From Burkholderia sp. Bp9143 (GTDB taxonomy: Bacteria > Pseudomonadota > Gammaproteobacteria > Burkholderiales > Burkholderiaceae), in NCBI RefSeq assembly GCF_003853645.1, contig NZ_QTPO01000020.1, positions 1-64,000 of the forward strand: a stretch of DNA of 64,000 bases, in the 5' to 3' direction. Below the pieces are notes generated by a model, which was not told where the DNA came from, searched no databases, and saw nothing but the letters and a program-made list of their open reading frames with translations. Made by a program: the position numbers and the translations under genes. Shown here piece after piece: positions 60,547 to 64,000 of this stretch (the stretch's first letter is position 1; every line of letters starts with the position of its first letter).

Positions 60547-62505
60547 ATGACCGACCGACTCGTTTCCGCCACGCTCGCCCGCCGCGACGACGGCATTCTG
60601 GTCTCGCCCGAGTACGGCGAGCTCCCTCGCGACGCATCGCGCGCACGCGCGCACGCGAACCGGATGCTCGCCGGCAACGGGCTGCCGGCCCGCTGGCGGG
60701 GCCGCCGCACGTTCACGGTCATCGAGACGGGATTCGGCACCGGCGGCCATTTTCTCGCGACGTGGGCCGCGTGGCGCGACGATCCCGCGCGTTGCGAGCG
60801 GCTGCATTTCGTCGCGGTCGAACCGCATCCGTTCTCGCGCGAGGACCTGCAACGCGCCATTTCACATATCGTTGCGGACACAACCATATCGGAAAATGCC
60901 GGTACGCTGCTCGACGCGTGGCCGATGCATGTCCCCGGCCTGCATCGGCTCGAATTCGACGAAGGGCGCGTGGTACTCACGCTTGCATTCGGCGACGCGC
61001 GTGACATGCTGCAACGGCTCGTCGCGCGTGCCGATGCGTTCTATCTCGGCAACGTCGTGTCCGCCGAGTACGGTGATTTGCTGTCGGCCGACGTGACGCG
61101 CGCATTCGCGCGCATCGCCGGCGTCGGGGCAACCTATGCGACGCATTCGCGCGACGATGCCGTGAAACAAACGCTCGAGGAAACGGGTTTCACGAGTCGC
61201 GACGTCAACGATTGCGCAGGCGAACCCGCGCTGCGCGTCGGCGAATATGCCCCGCGCTGGCGGATGCGCCGGCACGAACCGCCGCGCGCATTCCCGGTTG
61301 CCACGCGCGACGCGATCGTGATCGGCGCGGGCCTGGCCGGTTGCGCGGTCGTCGAACGGCTCGCCGCACGCGGCTGGAACGTCACGCTGATCGAGCGGCA
61401 CGAACGGATCGCGAACGATGCATCGGGCAATCCGGCCGGGGTATTCCATCCACTGATGACGCGCGACGACAACGTCGCGAGCCGCCTCACGCGCAGCGGT
61501 TTCCTGCATGCGCTCGCACGCTGGCGCGCGCTCGAGAATGCGGGCCATGCGTTTGCGCGCAGCACACGCGGGATGATCCATCTCGCGGAATCGGCTGACG
61601 ATTTCGTGCGGATTCGCGATGCGTTCGATGCGCTTGGCGCACCGTCCGACTATGTATCGCTGCTCGACACCGACGCCGCCCGCGCGCATCTGAACCTGCC
61701 GGTCGCACATGGCGGCCTGCTGTTTCCGCACGGCGGCGCCGTATGGCCGGCCGGGCTCTGCGCCGCACAAGTCGCGGCGGCCGGTGAGCGCGTGACACTG
61801 CGGGCCGGCACCGAAGTCGCGCGACTCGAACGTGACGGCGACACGTGGCGCGCCGTCGATGCGGCAGGCGCGACGCTCGCCGAAGCGCCGGTCGTCGTGC
61901 TCGCGAACGCGGGCGACGCCGTGCGTCTCGCGGGCCTGCGGCATGTCACGCTGCAACCGGTGCGCGGCCAGCTCACGCTGCTGCCGCCCGGCAGCACGGC
62001 GCCGCTGCCGTGCCCGGCGATCGGCGACGGCTATGCCGTGCCGCTCGACGACGGCACGCTGCTGATCGGCGCGACGTTCGAACCCGACGACCTCGATCCG
62101 ACGATGCGCACCGCCGGACATATCGAAAATATCGAGCGCGTCCGGCATCTGCTGCCCGGCCTGATCGGCGAGCTGCCGGACGTCGAAACGCTGCACGGGC
62201 GCGTCGCGTTTCGCTGGGTCGTCGCCGATCGCGTGCCGGTGATCGGCCCGCTCGCCGACGAAGCGCTGGCCGTTGCGAACGCACGCGCGCTGAGCGGTGC
62301 GAAAGCGCGCGACCTGCCGCGCACCGCGGGCCTCTACGGCGCATTCGGCTACGGCTCCCGCGGCCTGGTGTGGGCGGCGCTCGGCGCCGAGCTGATTGCG
62401 TCGCAACTCGAAGGCGAGCCGCTGCCGCTCGAGCGCGAACTCGCCGATGCCGTCGATCCGGCCCGGTTCCTGATCCGCGCGCTGCGCGGCCGCCAGATCG
62501 GCTGA
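60547..62505 (+). CDS. mnmC: MnmC, bifunctional tRNA mnm5s2U enzyme with degenerate methyltransferase half
   Basis: A 652-residue protein of the MnmC family, which converts cmnm5s2U34 to mnm5s2U34 in tRNA. The C-terminal FAD oxidase (about 257-640) is intact: AIVIGAGLAGCAVVERLAARG, SGNPAGVFHPLMTRDDN and GAFGYGSRGLVWAALGAELIAS. The N-terminal DUF752 methyltransferase is odd. The expected LDGF-P-x-N-P active-site stretch reads LGNVVSAEYGDLL (167-179), the SAM loop GFGxGxNFL reads GFGTGGHFL (62-70), and the GFGxKR-M-like block reads NDCAGEPALR (221-230). The frame is open throughout. The ATG at 60547 is used; a TTG lies nine bases upstream. Confidence 0.88.
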   Translation: MTDRLVSATLARRDDGILVSPEYGELPRDASRARAHANRMLAGNGLPARWRGRRTFTVIETGFGTGGHFLATWAAWRDDPARCERLHFVAVEPHPFSREDLQRAISHIVADTTISENAGTLLDAWPMHVPGLHRLEFDEGRVVLTLAFGDARDMLQRLVARADAFYLGNVVSAEYGDLLSADVTRAFARIAGVGATYATHSRDDAVKQTLEETGFTSRDVNDCAGEPALRVGEYAPRWRMRRHEPPRAFPVATRDAIVIGAGLAGCAVVERLAARGWNVTLIERHERIANDASGNPAGVFHPLMTRDDNVASRLTRSGFLHALARWRALENAGHAFARSTRGMIHLAESADDFVRIRDAFDALGAPSDYVSLLDTDAARAHLNLPVAHGGLLFPHGGAVWPAGLCAAQVAAAGERVTLRAGTEVARLERDGDTWRAVDAAGATLAEAPVVVLANAGDAVRLAGLRHVTLQPVRGQLTLLPPGSTAPLPCPAIGDGYAVPLDDGTLLIGATFEPDDLDPTMRTAGHIENIERVRHLLPGLIGELPDVETLHGRVAFRWVVADRVPVIGPLADEALAVANARALSGAKARDLPRTAGLYGAFGYGSRGLVWAALGAELIASQLEGEPLPLERELADAVDPARFLIRALRGRQIG

Positions 62506-62550
62506 TCTCGTCAGCTGAATCCTCACAGTTCTTCGATTTTTCCGCGCAAG

Positions 62551-62578
62551 GTTATCCACGTGACGCTGTGGATAACCG
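62551..62578. repeat. palindromic pair of DnaA-box-like sites
   Basis: GGTTATCCAC (62551-62560) and GTGGATAACC (62569-62578) are perfect 10-base inverted arms with an eight-base loop, 46 bases after the mnmC stop. It could form a hairpin (without a T run) or present two facing DnaA-type boxes. Confidence 0.6.
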
Positions 62579-62746
62579 CGCGGAATCCGCACGCACTTCG
62601 TGTGCAATCACAGTGGACGTAAACTGGGCAACTCGGCACAGCCTCGAAGCGGCCCGAAAGTTGCCCAACTCAAACCTCTGTGAGCAAACAACCTGTGCAA
62701 CGGGTTGTGGCTGCGCCAACACCTTGATCTTGTTGCGTAAACCGAA

Positions 62747-62797
62747 GTTATCCACAGAACAGCGCGTGCTTTGTTAACTTCTACTACGTATATATAC
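62747..62797 (+). repeat. 51-nt module, copy 2
   Basis: GTTATCCAC (62747-62755), 17 bases, GTTAAC (62773-62778), four bases, CTACGTATATATAC (to 62797). It is the inverted partner of the module at 10656-10706, with identical spacing and a 22/25 match over the GTTAAC-to-TATATAC part. Confidence 0.6.
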
Positions 62798-63180
62798 AAG
62801 TAAACCATTGAAACCAAAGACCTGTGGTGCCTCACAGCGCCGCGAGTCGATTCAATCGGCTCCGGAGCGAAAAAGCTGTGGCACAATCGGTTTCCTTCGC
62901 GTTCGTTCGGCCAAGCGCCGGACATGCTTCAATGGAACGGTCGGCTCGATTTCGAATCTGAATCATCGAGACTGTGCAGTCCGTTCACACACCAGGCCGA
63001 CAATCCAGATCGGCAGCCTGAACGACAGTTCCGCCGGATGGCGGAAAGAGGCGGATCCCATATCCCGCCGTCGTCGACCACAACAAACACATTCGGGGCG
63101 ATACCCAGCCGGCGCGCATCTCATTTCTGACGCTTGACCCCGCGCCGCTGGCGATTGCTTCCAAAGGAGAAGTCACCACG

Positions 63181-64000
63181 ATGAAGTCGGCGTTCTCATT
63201 CCTGCCCAACTGGCCGCTCGCGCCGGATGCCGTGTTCTGGGCCGGGCTCGCGTTGTTCGCGGCCGGTCTGTGTGGCGAGCTGTGCTATCGCGCATGGCGG
63301 CTGCCGCGCATCACCGGTTATGCGGTGATCGGTCTCATCGCCGGTTCGTTCGGATTCGGCGTGATCGACGCCAGCACCGACGAAACCTCGCGACTGCTGA
63401 TCGACGTGGCGCTCGGCCTGCTGCTGTTCGAGCTCGGCAGCCGTCTCGACCTGAAATGGATTCGCCGCAATCCGTGGCTCATTGCCTCGAGCCTCGCGGA
63501 GGCAACGCTGACATTCGTGCTCGTGCTGTTCGTGATGCTCGCGCTCGGCGTGTCGGGCATGGTCGCGCTCGTGCTGTCGGCGATCGCGATCGCGACGTCG
63601 CCGTCGATGGTGATCCAGCTCAAGACCGAACTGCGCGCGGAAGGGCAGGTGTCGCAGCGCCTCATCACGCTGACCGCGCTGAACAGCGTGTACGCGATCG
63701 TGCTGACCAAGCTCGTCACGAGCTGGCTCCACCAGGAAGCGTACGGAAACGTTTTCGCGACGATCCTGCAACCCGTCTACCTGATCGCCGGTTCGTTCAT
63801 CGTCGCGTACCTGGTCGCGCGGGCGTGCAATTACCTGTTCCGTCACATGACCGCGACGATGCGCGACGAGCATTCGTTCGTCGCGTTGTTCGGGCTCGTG
63901 ATGCTCGCGATCGCGGTGGCTCAGGCGCTGAAGCTGTCGACGCTGCTCACGCTGCTGCTCGCCGGCATCATCGTGAAGAACCTCGAAGCGCGGCCGCAGC
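63181..64000 (+). CDS. Kef-type cation:proton antiporter, truncated by window end
   Basis: The first 273 residues of a CPA2-family antiporter; the gene runs off the window. Helices include AVFWAGLALFAAGLCGELCYRA, ITGYAVIGLIAGSFGFGVI, LLIDVALGLLLFELGSRLDL (the ELG...L core motif) and LSAIAIATSPSMVIQLKTELRAEG, typical of KefB/RosB-type transporters. The start ATG follows AAAGGAGAAG closely. Whether a C-terminal TrkA-N domain is present cannot be seen. Probable role: K+ or Na+ exchange with protons. Confidence 0.9.
   Translation, partial: MKSAFSFLPNWPLAPDAVFWAGLALFAAGLCGELCYRAWRLPRITGYAVIGLIAGSFGFGVIDASTDETSRLLIDVALGLLLFELGSRLDLKWIRRNPWLIASSLAEATLTFVLVLFVMLALGVSGMVALVLSAIAIATSPSMVIQLKTELRAEGQVSQRLITLTALNSVYAIVLTKLVTSWLHQEAYGNVFATILQPVYLIAGSFIVAYLVARACNYLFRHMTATMRDEHSFVALFGLVMLAIAVAQALKLSTLLTLLLAGIIVKNLEARPQ

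Larger units (their letters stand above)
62506..63180. repeat. gene-free region rich in CACAG, GTWWAC and DnaA-box-like sites
   Basis: In this 675-base gap CACAG occurs at 62525, 62609, 62637, 62753 and 62833, and CTGTG at 62567, 62678, 62693, 62822, 62876 and 62972. TTATCCACA is perfect at 62748 (plus) and 62568-62576 (minus). GTWWAC occurs at 62619, 62737, 62773 and 62800. No reading frame here looks real. It also must hold the promoter of the antiporter gene. Confidence 0.65.

Noticed and set aside
62506-63180. Chromosomal replication origin
   Set aside because: DnaA-type boxes and an AT tract are present, but dnaA, dnaN, gyrB, rpmH or parA/parB/rep genes are absent, so I list it only as an origin-like cluster.
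1-64000. CRISPR array or transposase
   Set aside because: No regularly spaced identical repeats with unique spacers, no cas genes, and no transposase or terminal inverted repeats of an insertion sequence were seen.

Overview
The window looks like a piece of the large chromosome of a Burkholderia, most likely the Burkholderia cepacia complex. The grounds are the high GC content with strong GC3 codon bias, PXPV-repeat secreted proteins, the gspDEF/gspC/gspG-N arrangement, fliLMNOPQR, a CACAG-rich intergenic style and the sequence of the core genes. This assignment comes from recognising families, not from a database search.

Layout. 1-300: leader and two tandem promoters of an rRNA operon transcribed leftwards out of the window. 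411-3464: an oxidative-stress-type unit, with cytochrome b561 and a catalase-fold peroxidase on the minus strand diverging from an ECF sigma/anti-sigma pair; both sides carry the same promoter motif. 3566-3928: five degenerate 38-39 nt repeats. 3961-10469: a type VI secretion island (VgrG with a transthyretin-like tail, a PAAR-less toxin, an Imm71/72-like immunity protein and a short paralogue of it). 10911-14690: a GtrABC-like lipid-linked glycosylation set. 15046-15122: tRNA-Val(GAC). 15351-16708: an ECF41 sigma factor and its carboxymuconolactone-decarboxylase partner, with a recognisable ECF41 promoter. 17294-19520: ergothioneine synthesis (egtB, egtD). 19793-21026: three small secreted proteins. 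21278-26319: a type III restriction-modification system whose nuclease motif looks damaged. 26668-33039: a porin, then a NitT/TauT-type ABC transporter with a two-component system in the same direction.

33224-38740: an unrecognised protein and the flagellar export/switch operon fliLMNOPQR. 38972-41241: lrgAB with a divergent LysR regulator. 41308-45802: a MarR/DHA2 efflux pair, a small membrane protein and an OprM-type outer membrane factor. 45830-57443: the type II secretion system, gspD-E-F and gspG-H-I-J-K-L-M-N on the minus strand, with a short gspC on the plus strand between them. 57811-60157: a lytic transglycosylase, a CobW GTPase and HU. 60547-62505: mnmC, whose methyltransferase half has lost its diagnostic motifs. 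63181-end: a truncated Kef-type antiporter.

The most unusual pattern joins distant places. Two intergenic regions (10470-10910 and 62506-63180) carry dense CACAG/CTGTG sites, TTATCCACA (DnaA-box-like) sites and an inverted pair of a 51-nt module, GTTATCCAC-N17-GTTAAC-N4-CTACGTATATATAC, with identical spacing. The repeats at 3566-3928 each begin with CACAG and end with TCCACA. From memory, CACAG and GTWWAC are methylation motifs in Burkholderia, and CACAG belongs to a type III Mod like the one in this window. That would link these sites to the restriction-modification locus. This is inference and needs checking.
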